Assembly: GCA_027924645.1 (NCBI GenBank)
Contig: BSBN01000860.1
Coordinates: 8,122,001 to 8,186,000, forward strand
DNA: 64,000 bases
DNA from: Cunninghamia lanceolata
Lineage: Eukaryota; Streptophyta; Pinopsida; Cupressales; Cupressaceae
Reading direction: 5' to 3'
The stretch's first letter is position 1, and each line of letters starts with the position of its first letter. The notes beneath the pieces are model-generated. The model did no database searches. It was not told the origin of the DNA and worked only from the letters and a program-made list of their open reading frames with translations. The position numbers were made by a program, and so were the translations under genes. Shown here piece after piece: positions 12,767 through 24,900 of the stretch.

Positions 12767-14935
12767 TCAGGTAGGTGCTCCTGCACCATACTCCCCAACA
12801 GAAAAGAACTCATGTCCCATGAGTTTAGTATGTGGAAGTCCTCCACCTTTACACCTTGTCATGGCAGTGTTCTGACCTGTTCCAGCTTCATCATCTGCTG
12901 GCTCTTGGCTGCTCCAAGACTTTTGAACTGTAACTTGCTTTCGGGCAAGTAAATCCTCATGCCTGTCAATATAGGCCTTTCTCACACATACCCTGTGTTT
13001 GTCAGGTTGTCTGACCAGAACCTCTGTCTGAACTACCTCTTGAACTTCTGCAATGTTCAAGCCTATCTTTCTTTCAACCTTTATAGGACAAACAATAGTC
13101 CCAACTATGACAACATCCTTGTCATTCCTCTTAACTGGTTGCTGTTTGCAAACCTGTTTCTGAACCTGCTGCTGACCTCTGTCAGTCAAAGCTAAAACTT
13201 TCTTCAACCTGTTGTCCTTAGCAACTCCTTTTCCTGCAGTGTCTTCAACTGCCTTTATGCCTGCTCCTCTAGGCATCTGCACAAATTCCTTCTTTCCCAT
13301 TAAAATGATTTTGGCTGCCCCCTGTGCTGCAGCATCTGCCTGCAATGGCATCAACAGAATAGTTTTCCCATCTTTTCTGATGGTGTAGGTATTAGCATAC
13401 CCATCATACAGTACCCTTCTGTCAAATTGCCATGGTCTACCCAACAGTAGGTGACAACATTCCATGGGCAAAATATCACACAAAACCCTATCCTGATATG
13501 CCCCAATCTGAAAATCCACATATGCCTGTTCATAGACAAAAAGTGATTGACTATCACTCACCCAAGATGCTTTGTAAGGGTGCTGGCGTGGAATCCTTTC
13601 CAAATTTAGTTTATCCACCATCTCCTGAGATACCATGTTGTCTGTTGAACCAGTATCAATGACAACCTTACATATTTTACCTTTGCTCTTGCATATGGTC
13701 TTGAAAAGAGCTCTTCTTTGCATCAGATCCTTTGATGCCTGCAAACTAATTCTCCTTAGCATCAATGATTCTCCCTCCTCAAGATATGCATAATAGTCAG
13801 GCTCCTTATCCTTTTGATAAGTGTTTGAACTCTGCACACTTTTCTCTACTTTCTCTTCTTGTACCAGTTGTACTCTCTTGTCATTTGTTCTATCATTTCT
13901 GGATGATGAACCTTTGTTTTCTGGACATTTGAAAGATGGATGACCAAACTCACCACAGGTGTAACACTTTCCTGAAAATGTAGTAGAACCTCTACCACCT
14001 CCAAATCTGCCTCTATTACCTTTCCATCCACCTCTGAAATCAGACTGTCCCTGTCCTTTACCAGTGTCTTCTTGACCCTCATTGGTTTGCTTTTGTGTAG
14101 GGGCTGCTCCTCTTCCCCTCATATTGTTTCCTCTTCCTCGCATGGACTTTTCTTGAGTCCTATTCATCTTTTCTTCAATTCTGATTGCCATTTGATAACA
14201 ATCTTCCACATTCTTAGGGTTAGCTAAAACTAACTCATCCTGTATGTTCAATCTCAAACCAGCCAAGTACCTAGCCACCTTTTCCACCTCATTCTCATGA
14301 TGACCAAATCTCATACTCAACTTATAAAACTCCTCTGTATATGCCTTCACATCCATTTCCTTCTGCCTTAAAAATTGCAGCTTCTTAAACATCTGAATTT
14401 CATAATCCTTGGGCAAGAATTTACCTTTGATCCTTGCTACCATTTTATCCCATGAAGTGATCTTTGACTTCCCTTATTTCCTTCTCTCAGATTGTACATA
14501 ATCCCACCATACCAAAGCATGACCTCCTAACTTGGTCTTTGCAATCTTTACCTTCTGATCCTCAGCAACATCTTCACATTCAAAGTGATTATCAAGTGCA
14601 GCAATCCAATCCAGTAACTCATCTTCATTCAAACTTCCGTTATACTTGGAAACATCAACCTTTACCTTAGGTTTATCACTCTGTACTGCCTTTAACAGTT
14701 TTGCAAGTCTCTGGTCTTCAACATCCAGATCTTCAGCTACCTCTTCATACTCTTCAACAGCATCTTCATCTTCTTCAGACTCACTGTCTGCCACTTCCCT
14801 CTTTTTGTTCTTTTCCAGGGCTACAAGCCTGGCTTGAAGTGCTTCAGCAAGCTCCTTCATCTTCCTCATCTCTCTAGCATGTTTTTCCTTCATCTCCTGC
14901 AATTCTCTTGCAGTACCACTACCTTTAGGAGGCAT
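12767..14935 (-). pseudogene. gag-aspartic protease of the TR-GAG-like element
   Basis: One frame of 722 codons, starting at an ATG with MPPKGSG (14935) and ending 22 bases inside the 3' LTR. A single TAA at 14474-14476 interrupts it. Order: a charged coiled-coil-like N-terminus and an acidic Glu/Asp stretch (about residues 10-75), a gag core (about 90-255) with WWDYVQ and LRQKEMDVKAYTEEF, a Gly/Arg-rich linker, a CCHC knuckle CYTCGEFGHPSFKC (about 324-337), and a retropepsin-like site VVIDTGS (about 427) followed by CHLLLGRPWQFD. The normal pol is absent: after the protease, about 150 codons lead to the polypurine tract. With only one stop it could be expressed by readthrough, or the stop could be a recent mutation. 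The chromovirus gag at 37725 is homologous. Confidence 0.85.
12789..12799 (-). other. Polypurine tract
   Basis: Minus strand GTTGGGGAGTA directly precedes the 3' LTR start TGGTGCAGG. The chromovirus has CCCGGGAGTA at the same place. Confidence 0.75.
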
Positions 14936-15032
14936 TTTGTCAACCTCTCAATCAACACACAACACACAATCAACTCTACCTCTGCCCTTTCGGTGACAGA
15001 ATCAACACACAACAGCCCAGACCTTTTGCTGA

Positions 15033-15044
15033 GCTCTGATACCA
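15033..15044 (-). other. Primer-binding site (initiator tRNA-Met)
   Basis: Read on the minus strand this is TGGTATCAGAGC, complementary to the 3' end of plant initiator tRNA-Met, three bases inside the 5' LTR. Confidence 0.92.
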
Positions 15045-15047
15045 CTA

Positions 15048-15102
15048 TGATGCAGAGGCATCCACACTATAACCTTAACATACAGCATGGATGTCTGCAG
15101 CC

Positions 15103-15138
<36 letters not shown>

Positions 15139-16484
15139 GTTTTCCTTAACACTGTTAGCATCATCATATTTCTCTCGCCGACCGATATCCTCCTGATGAC
15201 AAGCCTTCGCACTTTCGCCTGCCAACAGCATCACCTTATTCGATTATCGATAGCATCATCATGTTCGGCAAGCGCGAACATCCTCCTGACGTCCACTGTT
15301 CATCTCACCGACAACTTCGACCTTCACTATCTTCAGCATCATGATGTTCAACATCATGTTACTCAGCAGGATATAGAACATCCGGTTCCTCCCATTTATC
15401 CTGATGACGACAAACCTTAACTCCACGCACCGTCCCCTCGATGCTTACGTCACCCCGATATCCTGATGACGTATATCCTGATGATGATGATGTCACCTGC
15501 AGCTCCTCAATATCCTGCTGCTCTGAAATATCCTGATGACGTATATCCTGATGATGATGACGTCATATCCTGCTGTTGGCCAAACTTAAACTTTTTCGGC
15601 CCGCGATCAACTCGATCTTCTACCTGATGTCGATACGCTCCTCCTCGGCAACTCCTGATGATGATCACCCCGACACACATTCACTTCATGCACTCAACTG
15701 CATCATGCTCATCTTCACTTATCCGGATGACGATGCCCGAAGCGACTGCAGGATATTCACCAAAATATCCTGATGATGCCGTTTTGACAAATTTCCAGCC
15801 TTAGCGGATTTTCACCGTTCTGATCCGCCGAACCTCCTGGGATGACTCGATCCACTTCCAGGGTGATCTTCCAAACTCTATCAGCTCGACCTAGCACATG
15901 CCCATGCTAGGGTCTTCAACACTTTTCAACCACGATCCTGCACACCTGCATGCAAACAAACAAACTAACTCCTAACCTACTGTACATAACCATTCCACCA
16001 ATTTGACGAATCAACCGGTGGAATGGATCAGTAAATCCATGAAACCACCAAACCAGCAAATCGATCAAGCAATGGAATTCAACAGAGTATGAACACAAAC
16101 AGGATCACTTTATTTGATTTCAAAAGATGCAAATACAATGATCAGTCTCTCTCTCTCAGTCTCACTCTCTGCAACCTAGCTCGAATGATCTAAAACCAAT
16201 CGATCCTCATGCATATATAGGATCTCTGGCGAGTACTACCACTTGACTCCAAGCGGCTGGGAACTCTCTCCAGGCGGTTGGGAGATCCAACCGGACCTAC
16301 AGCATACAGCTGTCCTAACAAACTTTCTAAAAATAGTAAAAGCATGGTCAGCATGATCTTAGTATGGTCAGCATAACCTTATTACATGCATTGGTCTTAT
16401 CAGGCCTTCTTGAAAACATAAACAAGACTCAAACTAACTAACTGCCTTATGAAGGCCAACTGTCAGGTAGGTGCTCCTGCACCA
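15048..16484 (-). repeat. 5' LTR of the TR-GAG-like element
   Basis: 1437 bp, the right copy, followed outward by the CTAAA target duplication. It holds a TATA-like site at 16213-16219 and the two conserved stem-loops at 15990-16026 and 15890-15911. A (CAT)12-type microsatellite lies near its internal end at about 15104-15139. Confidence 0.92.
16213..16219 (-). promoter_or_regulatory. TATA-like box of the 5' LTR promoter
   Basis: Minus strand TATATAT, about 187 bases before the first conserved stem-loop. The 3' LTR has the same site at 12517-12523. It is the only TATA-like site I noted in the LTR; start-site use is inferred. Confidence 0.55.
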
Positions 16485-16817
16485 CTAAAACTATCCCTAA
16501 CCCTAATTGTATCACTAACCTTAATTTTATCCCTAACCCTAATCCTAATTGTAATTGTAACCCTAATCTTAACCCTAATATTTGTTTGGTTATATATTTT
16601 CCCTATGCTTCTTTGGTTATATATTTTCCCTAATTATCTCTTTCTCTCTCCCTACCTCTTTCTCTCCTATCTCTATCTCTATCTTTTGCTCTCTATATAT
16701 CTCCCACGCTTTCTCCTGCCCTCCCTCCTCTCTATCTTTGTCTTTGCCTACTTCACAAGATTCTATCCTTAAACCCTAATTCTATCTCTAACCCTAGCCC
16801 TAATTATAATTGTAACC

Positions 16818-16898
<81 letters not shown>

Positions 16899-17370
16899 TG
16901 TGGTTTCTCCCTCTCTCTTTGTCTCTCTGTCTCTTTCTTCATAATTTTATCCCCAACTGTAATTCCAACTCAAACCCTAACAATTTTTTTAATTATAAAT
17001 ATTTACCCTAATTGTAACTCTAACTCTAATTCTATCCCTAACCATAATTTTATTGCTAACCCTAAGTCTATCCCTAACCCTAACCCTAATTGTAATTGTA
17101 ACCCTAATCTTAACCCTAATGTTTTTTTGGTTATATATGTTTTCCCTAATTATCCATCTCCCTCTCTCTCCCTCTTTCTCTCATATCTATATCTCTATCT
17201 TTTGCTCTCTCTATATCTCTCGTGCTTTCTCCCTCCCTTCCTATCTCTATCTCTTTGTCTTTGTCTCTCTCTCTCTTCATAATTCTATCCCTAACCCCAA
17301 TCATAATTTCAACTTAAATCCTAACATTTTTTGGTTATAAATATTTGCCCTAATTGTAACCCTAATCTTA
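16485..17370. repeat. Right part of the CCCTAA-type array
   Basis: Continues the array split by the LTR element. CCCTAA/TTCTAA units alternate with pyrimidine-rich blocks at about 16618-16760 and 17140-17280. Each block is introduced by TATATATTTTCCCTAATTAT or a close variant, which marks a higher-order unit shared with 10870-11250. Confidence 0.82.
16822..16896. repeat. (CT)n(AT)n microsatellite
   Basis: About 14 CT dinucleotides run directly into about 23 AT dinucleotides within the telomere-like array. Confidence 0.95.
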
Positions 17371-19889
17371 ACATTTGTGATCAACTATTTTTAAATAACA
17401 TTCCAAAAATTTGTTACTTTCATTCCTAAGTAATTAGATTTTTATCTTTTTTATGATTACAATTGTCATATGTTATTCTTAAATAGCATTCTTTTCAATA
17501 GTTAAAAGTAAATTTTAGCTATTAAAAATAGAAAAATTACTTATCATTTTTTAGTGTGGATGAGATAAAATTGTTGTTAACTATTTGATAATTAAATTGG
17601 ACAATGTTTGAGTTCCCTTACATTATTATAATTAATATTTTAAAAATATTAATAATATCTAAGCAAAATCAAATTAACTAATAGACATTGTTAAAGGTAA
17701 AGTTTATTACAATCATACCATCTGTACATTTCATGATTCACATAAAATTTTACATATTTAATGGTAATTTAATTAATATATGCATTGTGAATTAGTAGAT
17801 AAAATTTTGATAACCTGAAATTAAAAGAATTTTGAACATTTTGAAATTCATAGAAATTATTTTTGGTGCTTTCTTTTTACTCATGCTTTCAATTTAAAAA
17901 ATATTTTTTCTCTATTTTATTTATATAAAATATTATTTTATTATATGTGCACATTAGTAATGTGTAATATGTATGATAGAAGAATCTTGAAAAGTCTCAA
18001 AATCTGATAAAGACATGTAATCTAAGAAAAATAAAAATATCTACTACTTTTGGTCATAGTGAAGGAAAAAATAAATCAGTTGGATGTGCTGCAACAAAAA
18101 TAAAATCCATTCTGAATAATTAAAAGTTACTTTATGTTTCATAGGATGCATCTGGTATTTGATGTGTAGAAGGATGATTTTGCAATTCTAACTGCCAAGA
18201 GAAAACTTACCCTCTTATTCTCTTTCCATTCTAAGTAGGATACAACAATGTTTTATATTTTGCATGTTGTGTATCATGCTCATATATTTTAATTGGTTAG
18301 GAATATGATTCCCATGAATTGCTTTTTGAAGTAGAAATAAAAAAATAAAATCAAAATATTGAATTAAAAAAATCATTTTAGTTTTCTAGTTTCCTTCCAT
18401 GAGACCTCAATCCTTTGAGGCTTTTGTCAAACAGTCCTCTGCTCCCACATTTCCATATGTGTTTCCCCAGCCAATGCAACCACTAAAAAATAAGAACTAA
18501 AAATAAAATAAAATTGATAAAAGGAATATATACATATATATCTTATCATATCAACTCTAATGAGGTCAATACTCTATTCCAATCTCCCAATTGTCTCACA
18601 GCAGAGAGGATGCTGACATTTTTTTGTGTATGTCACGTGTATACCTGCCAAATGCATTGTTCATATACATATAAAACATAAAATAAAAATGTGAGGAGTG
18701 GCCATGAGAGGCCATTAACCCTTCTTTACCAGTCGACCCTTCTTTTGTTAGTGGTAACTCATAAGCCCATAAAAATCAAATGGTAAGTCCTTACAACTAT
18801 GTGTCTTATCCCATAAATTCAAAGGGGCGGATAGAAAAAAATCATCTTCCCCCAAAATGTCTATGCAATGGAAGAAAGGCAATATTAAATTAATTTATTA
18901 GAATCCCCTACTTTCAACGTAGGCCTTTAAATTTTGTGAAGCTTTGCATATCTTGCCTAATCAAAAGTTCTGATTTTCATGAGCTTTCTTTGTTTAGATT
19001 TGAAACTCTAAAAGCTAAGATCCATTTTTGTGTTGATGGAGAATACATATCTTGAGCAGATATAAGCAAAGGAAAGATAGACAGTCACGGGTTCCATCAC
19101 ATCACAAGAAAATTTCCAATAAGTTAACCAGAACAATGCCATTGTCTGCAGGCTAAAAAATACCAACCCACAATACATTTCATTACGTATTTTATTTTCT
19201 GATTCCATGTCTATTGATGTCTTCTCTTATTATAAAATTTTGAATTTGTTTAGCCTGTTGCAATGGTCCACACTCAAGCACAGAGCATCTTTCACAACTC
19301 TTGCTACCTGTACCCAAAATAGACCAAAAAAATAGTCAAGATAAACCGACATTCATTAATTGTAGAACATTAAAAATTTTAACGAAATAGGTACCTACTT
19401 AGGATGAGACACATTGCACACTTAGAGCCCTTGGCCTATACTTTGAGCCCCTTCACCAGACTGTGGCTCAAAATAGGAAAGGTCTCAATTATCTATCACT
19501 CCAGACCCATCAAAACGCTCCCAAATAATAAACGTGATTGAAACACCAAAAAAAGGAAATGAAATGCCAGAATTAACACTGGCCAATTGCATGACTACTA
19601 AATGACTTGAATTGGCATTGCAGAGAGTTGAAACACCCACCAAGAATAGAGTTATTCATAAATGAATGTAGCACAAATGAGGGCCAGCACAAATGAAACA
19701 CACTAATCAACTGCCTCCACAATTTTTTTAACTATTTTTTATTTTTAATTTAGTTTTTCATTTTTTTGGTTTATATTTACAACCAAAAGATGAGTGCTCT
19801 CATCTCCATCCCCGCCGCGACTGTAGTTCACCTCTCGGTGAAATTAGCAAACTGTAAAATCTTATTATAAGAAAATATAATATAATATT
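17371..19889. other. AT-rich intergenic DNA
   Basis: No gene, RNA or clear repeat seen. The few short openings, such as minus 19208-19008, have no recognisable domain. Confidence 0.5.
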
Positions 19890-19894
19890 CTTAT

Positions 19895-20077
19895 TGAATG
19901 AGAGTATGTTTTAATATTGATTCGATAAATGTAGATACAACACATAGATATATACTATGGTGAGTTGGTTGATACAACAATTATAGATTGGTTGATACAA
20001 TAGTTATAGAGTAACTAACGTAATCAACAGATGTAGTTACGTATAAACAATGTAATACTATAACTATTACGTCAACA
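19895..20077 (-). repeat. 3' LTR of the 2.0-kb element
   Basis: 183 bp; close to the other copy, with only a few differences by eye. Both contain an internal doublet of TTGGTTGATACAA. Confidence 0.92.
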
Positions 20078-20092
20078 TTCCCCCTTATTACA
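20078..20092 (-). other. Polypurine tract
   Basis: Minus strand TGTAATAAGGGGGAA abuts the 3' LTR start TGTTGACG. Confidence 0.8.
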
Positions 20093-21705
20093 TTGTTCCT
20101 GGAATAGTACCAAGGGACCCCCCCTTGAATGCTAACTTACTCAACAAAGTTGATTACATAATATGAATACATATTTTATAGAAGATCTTCTTCCAAAGAA
20201 CAAATCCTGAACCAAGCGGGGCTCCATCATGTTGTCTCATCTACCCTCAGAAAGGCATAGCTTCGAGCTATGTTATTGAGCTCTTTAGTCCTGAACTCTC
20301 AAATCACAGAGTCTTGAATTATTCGACAATGAACCCTAAGAGATACGATAGATCTCTGCCATTGTCTAGTGACCACGAAAGATATAATTCTTAATCATAT
20401 ACTCTTTGAAGCTCGCTAGACAACAATCCATATTGAGCTCAACACCAAATCTCGAACCTACCTCCAAAACAAAATCTTCACAAAACATACATTCTTCAAA
20501 TCCGTCAGCATCAACAAAGAAAAGAAAAACAACCAAAACCAAAAATGCTTCTAATGCAAAGCGTCATCTCAAAGCGAGAAGCTAACTTGAGATGATGGAA
20601 AATCCTCCATCCTCTGATGCCGCTTTCCTTCAATATGACTTTCTTAGTCCTTACCCTCTAAAGATAGCACCAGAGGAATACTATAGTCCTCAAAAACCTC
20701 CAAATATATGTCAGTAGGAACAACCAATTTGTTTCCATTCATGGTACAAAAAGATTGCATGATATTGAATAGATTTTCTCCAACCTTCATTAGTAGATGC
20801 TCTATGTGCTGCTGCTGAGTAACATTGAGAGAAGGAACCATTCTTAATTCTTTAGCCTTTCATACCTCTTTACACCCTCTCTCTTGATCCAACATTATAC
20901 ACCAATAGCACCTTTTACAATATGATAAAAAATATCCTAACCTTATCACTCCAATAGTTTTGTAAAATGCATAAAAGAATTTCTATAAGCTTCTAATCAT
21001 GGGCATCTTTACACTTCCTACCAAACCCTAACAAGCTTTCACATCAATAAAAGCCAGTAATGATCACATCTACAGTAGAAGGAACTTTCATTATTCAATC
21101 CAAAGTGATATGGCCTTTGTGGTCCACTAAGACATCCACAGCCCTAGCCGTTGGATTCAATGTTGTGAAAAATGCTAAATCAAGGAAGTTGAAGAATTTA
21201 AAAACGTATTTGCAGCACACATAGAAAGAATGGATTCCAAACCAAAAGTCTCGAGTTCAAACCTGGGTAGATCGGAGGAGCAAGGTCTACTAATTTCAAC
21301 TTCTGTAGAGAACTCTTTTTAGAACCTTTTCTTGCTCTATCAAGCCGCTTCACTATTGTCTCTGTGATGTCCTTGTATGAATCCTCTACACCATACGCTG
21401 CAATATTCTTCACGCTTCCTTTCAATCAAGATCCACACTCCTTCACATGCTTATATACACGTTTCTCAATCTCCAAAACACCTCTATATTTAAATGCCTT
21501 TACACAACAAGTGGAATCCCTAATATTTCTCAATCTCCAATCTCAGAAATTTTGCTTAGCGAATCCCTAATGTTTCTATGGAGACTGCACTACAGTGGAA
21601 AAACTTTTGGCAAATCAAGTGGCTTCAAGACCATGTCATTTTCCAATGCCCTTAGAACATTCTCCACTTTACACAGCAGACTGACGCCTTCCTCACATTG
21701 CACAA

Positions 21706-21717
21706 GCTCTGATACCA
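21706..21717 (-). other. Primer-binding site (initiator tRNA-Met)
   Basis: Minus strand TGGTATCAGAGC, two bases inside the 5' LTR. Confidence 0.92.
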
Positions 21718-21719
21718 AA

Positions 21720-21899
21720 TGAATGAGAGTATGTTTTATTGATTTGATAAATGCAGATACAACACACAGATATATACTATGGTGAGTTGGTTGATACAAC
21801 AGTTATAGATTGGTTGATACAACAGTTATAGAGTAACTAACGTAGCCAACAGATGTAGTTACGTATAAACAATGTAATACTATAACTATTACGTCAACA
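21720..21899 (-). repeat. 5' LTR of the 2.0-kb element
   Basis: 180 bp, next to the primer-binding site, followed outward by the CTTAT duplication. Confidence 0.92.
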
Positions 21900-21904
21900 C
21901 TTAT

Positions 21905-24900
21905 TATAACATATATCATTTTTTTTATAAAAATATAAATAATGTTTTCTTTTAAATGTTTATCAACTTTATCTTGAATATATATTAAATTAGAATGTTT
22001 ATCTTCAATAAATTCAATTTAGAAAAAAAATCTTTATATTGTTTTATATTTTTAAAAATCAATTTTAAAAAAATCTTTGCTTTCTCTATAGAATAATTTA
22101 TTTCTAATTTTCTAATTTAGAAAACAACTACAAAGCAAGAGTTTGTAATTAAGAGCTAGCTTACAATTACTTATAGGGATAAAAAATATTGCTACTACTT
22201 CCTCCATTGTTATTCAATTTTCTAAGTCCACCTAAGCATGGTGTGGCAATTGAAGGTTCTCTCAGACTTCAAGAGTTGCTCTAAGGTATGGCCAGAAACG
22301 TATTGCTTTGCTATCTTTTTGAAATATTGTTTATGCAAATTGTATTAAAGTGTTTATATTATTGTTATTTGTATAGATTTGCTAGAATAAAGTAAAATAT
22401 TCTACGGATCATACACTTTTTTTTTTTGTAGCTCATTTGTTGCGATTATAGAATTAAAAAACTCAATGAAACTGTGAAATTTCTTTATAGTTAAAAAAAT
22501 ACACTATAAACTTCATGACTTCATGTTAAATTTATGAAATAAAAAAACTAAATCAAACACATTTTTTAACCTTTCTAAATTTTTACTTAACAGCACCATC
22601 CATGAAAAGAAAAAATGCTTAAAAGATGAACCGATTATTCATCATTCATACTGTCTGGGTAATTTATATACAATTTTCTATAGCATCCCAAGAAATCAAG
22701 AGCAAAGTCAAGTGCATTTGAACCCTAGTGTCCTCGACCAGTTTGGTACAGTGTACGGCTGCCTATTTTTATTTGACAATTTATTTATTTTTTTAAAAAT
22801 CAATTGAAAAGTAGTTAAATGATAAAACCATCATAAAATTTTTATATGACAGGTAAGGGTGACCGTCAAATTCCAGGCCTGGTTAAGAGGTGAGACAAAG
22901 CATTTATTGATTCCACGAAATTTCTTAAATTTGCGCCAGCATCTTTCATTCCGATTTTGGAACCAATAGACCACCAGGATGCAGACTTAAGAGAATTGAG
23001 ATGTTTGTTGTTGTCGATTTAGCAATGTTGCATGATTTGTGGAGTTGGGTGACGAGGGCACAACAAAACGTGCGGGAAAAATGGGTAGGAAAAGGGCATA
23101 GGTAAAAGGATATGCACAAAATGGATTAGTTGGAATGGATAAAAGTCTATGCATTTACCACCATTGGGTGCAAATTTTGGTTGAATACATACAACACTTA
23201 AATGATTTTTCTTAAATGGACAAATGCAATTATTATAGAGCCTTGAAAGGAAACAAAATCTTGAATATTGAACTAGTACCTCATAATGTGAATCGACTTA
23301 AACTATACTATGTTAAAGAAATGTATTTAAAGCTAGTCAAAGACTACGTTATTGGGTAAAAACTAATGCACAACTTTTATTATTGATAATTCTATGCAGA
23401 GTTCTGGAAGTAAATTGTAAATAGAATATATATAAGTCATTGCGTATGCGAAAGATAGAATGACTTAATAATTCAAACGTCTCATAAGAGAGACCATTTT
23501 AGTGGTAAAACTTTCAGTATAGATCTGCATAAAAAGTATAGATCCGCATAAAAGGAAAAAAATGTTAGTGCAGAAAGAGAACGCTAGCTAGAGTATTTTT
23601 TTGGGCCATTAAATACTACTTTATTTGCTAGCTGTATAAGGTAGAATACAGATATCTAGTCGACTAACCATAATTATTCTAGTTTTGTAAAGAATGATCT
23701 GGCAGTCCCGACTCTATAGAAAAGCAAAACGTTATTATTTTCTTATATATTTAGCAATTTCATGCAAATCAAGGGCACAAAGACCATCTTGGAGTTTAAA
23801 CAAACAAAAAAGACAGGAAGTATGGATGAAATACTGAAGCCTAATAGTAAATCTTAGGCATTAGGTGCAAGAGGCTTATGTGGATTCCTATTGCTAGCTG
23901 CAAGGTTTGAGTGCCTCCAAGCACATTCCTAACCAACGAAAAATGCAAATAATGTAGATGTATCAAGAATTAATACAAGGCTTGGAGATCGGCAGAAAAT
24001 AGGTGAGTTCCCCTTTCATCTCTTAGAGGAGTATGAGAGCACATGGCATGCAACATTCACCGCCCAAGGGATTCAATTTTAAGCACTCAAGTATGGACCA
24101 GATAAACAATTTACTGGCATATTACCACGAGAAGAATTTAATCTTCGATAACACATAGAGATTGAATGGACTTGTTGAATAGCTAATAACAAAACATGCA
24201 GTGGCATAAACAATCTCTAAATAAAGACAAGAAAATTAGAACTTTTGACTAAATGATGAACACCTTGGGAATGATTAACTTAGGCAAAGTGTAAACGTTA
24301 ACGAGTTAACAAAAGGATCTCACAAAACTTACTGATTTCTGTGATAAATTAGTGAAGAGCAAGACCGTATTTGACCAATATCCTCCTTGCTTCGATTTCT
24401 TCAGGACACCTACAACTTCCAAACAAAATCTGAAAAAAAAATGTGCACTGCAAGCATCATCTGACCCCCTCATAACTCATGTTCATTTGTATATATAAAG
24501 ACCAAAGTTTGCTTTTTTATTATCCTGTCTTTTCTTGCTTTTTTATTATCCTGTATTTTCTTTATCCTTATCTTTGTTTCTAATTTTAATTTTATCTTAT
24601 CTTGTCTCATCTTTATTCTTACTTCTTTTTGTCTTTTTCTATTTGTCATTGCTTTCTTCTAACTTGTAGTTGCATTATCTCTTTTGGCTTTATTTATTAT
24701 TAAAAATTTTATCCATAAAATATTATAATATTATTATATTTTATTCAAATTATAACTTAAGTAAATATTAGTCTTATTTTCTTTTATTTATGTATTTTCA
24801 ATTTTAAAAATTTATTTACAACTAAAGTCAGATAATTCATAATTTTAAAATAATTCGATCAATATTATTAATTACATGTACTATTCAAGAAATAGTTGAT

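Larger units (their letters stand above)
11344..12788 (-). repeat. 3' LTR of the TR-GAG-like element
   Basis: 1445 bp, the left copy. It differs from the 5' LTR by roughly two dozen substitutions by eye (under 2%), two extra CAT units in the microsatellite at 11400-11440 and one extra CT unit near 12447. Low divergence indicates a fairly recent insertion. Confidence 0.92.
11344..16484 (-). mobile_element. LTR retrotransposon with gag-protease only (TR-GAG-like)
   Basis: A complete element on the minus strand: 5' LTR 15048-16484, primer-binding site 15033-15044, a 2.26-kb internal region, polypurine tract 12789-12799 and 3' LTR 11344-12788. The 5-bp target duplication CTAAA (11339-11343 and 16485-16489) lies within the telomere-like array and proves transposition into it. 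The internal region codes for gag and an aspartic protease but has no reverse transcriptase, RNase H or integrase. This fits the published category of non-autonomous TR-GAG elements. LTR ends TGGTGCAGG...CTGCATCA match the chromovirus at 36478-44423, which suggests that lineage as the source of trans-acting enzymes (inference). Confidence 0.9.
19895..21899 (-). mobile_element. Short non-autonomous LTR element (2.0 kb)
   Basis: A complete minus-strand element with 180-183-bp LTRs (5' LTR 21720-21899, 3' LTR 19895-20077), ends TGTTGACG...TCTCATTCA, primer site 21706-21717 and polypurine tract 20078-20092. The 5-bp duplication CTTAT lies on both sides (19890-19894 and 21900-21904). The 1.64-kb internal region has no gag or pol motif. 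It contains short minus-strand openings (21799-21590, 21425-21198, 20841-20644) of no recognised family, which may be captured gene fragments. LTR length fits TRIM-type elements, but the internal region is longer than in typical TRIMs, so a small LARD is the alternative label. Confidence 0.9.

Noticed and set aside
21247..21262. B-box-like GAGTTCAAACC inside the 2.0-kb LTR element
   Set aside because: No A-box at the right distance and no SINE body, so not called.
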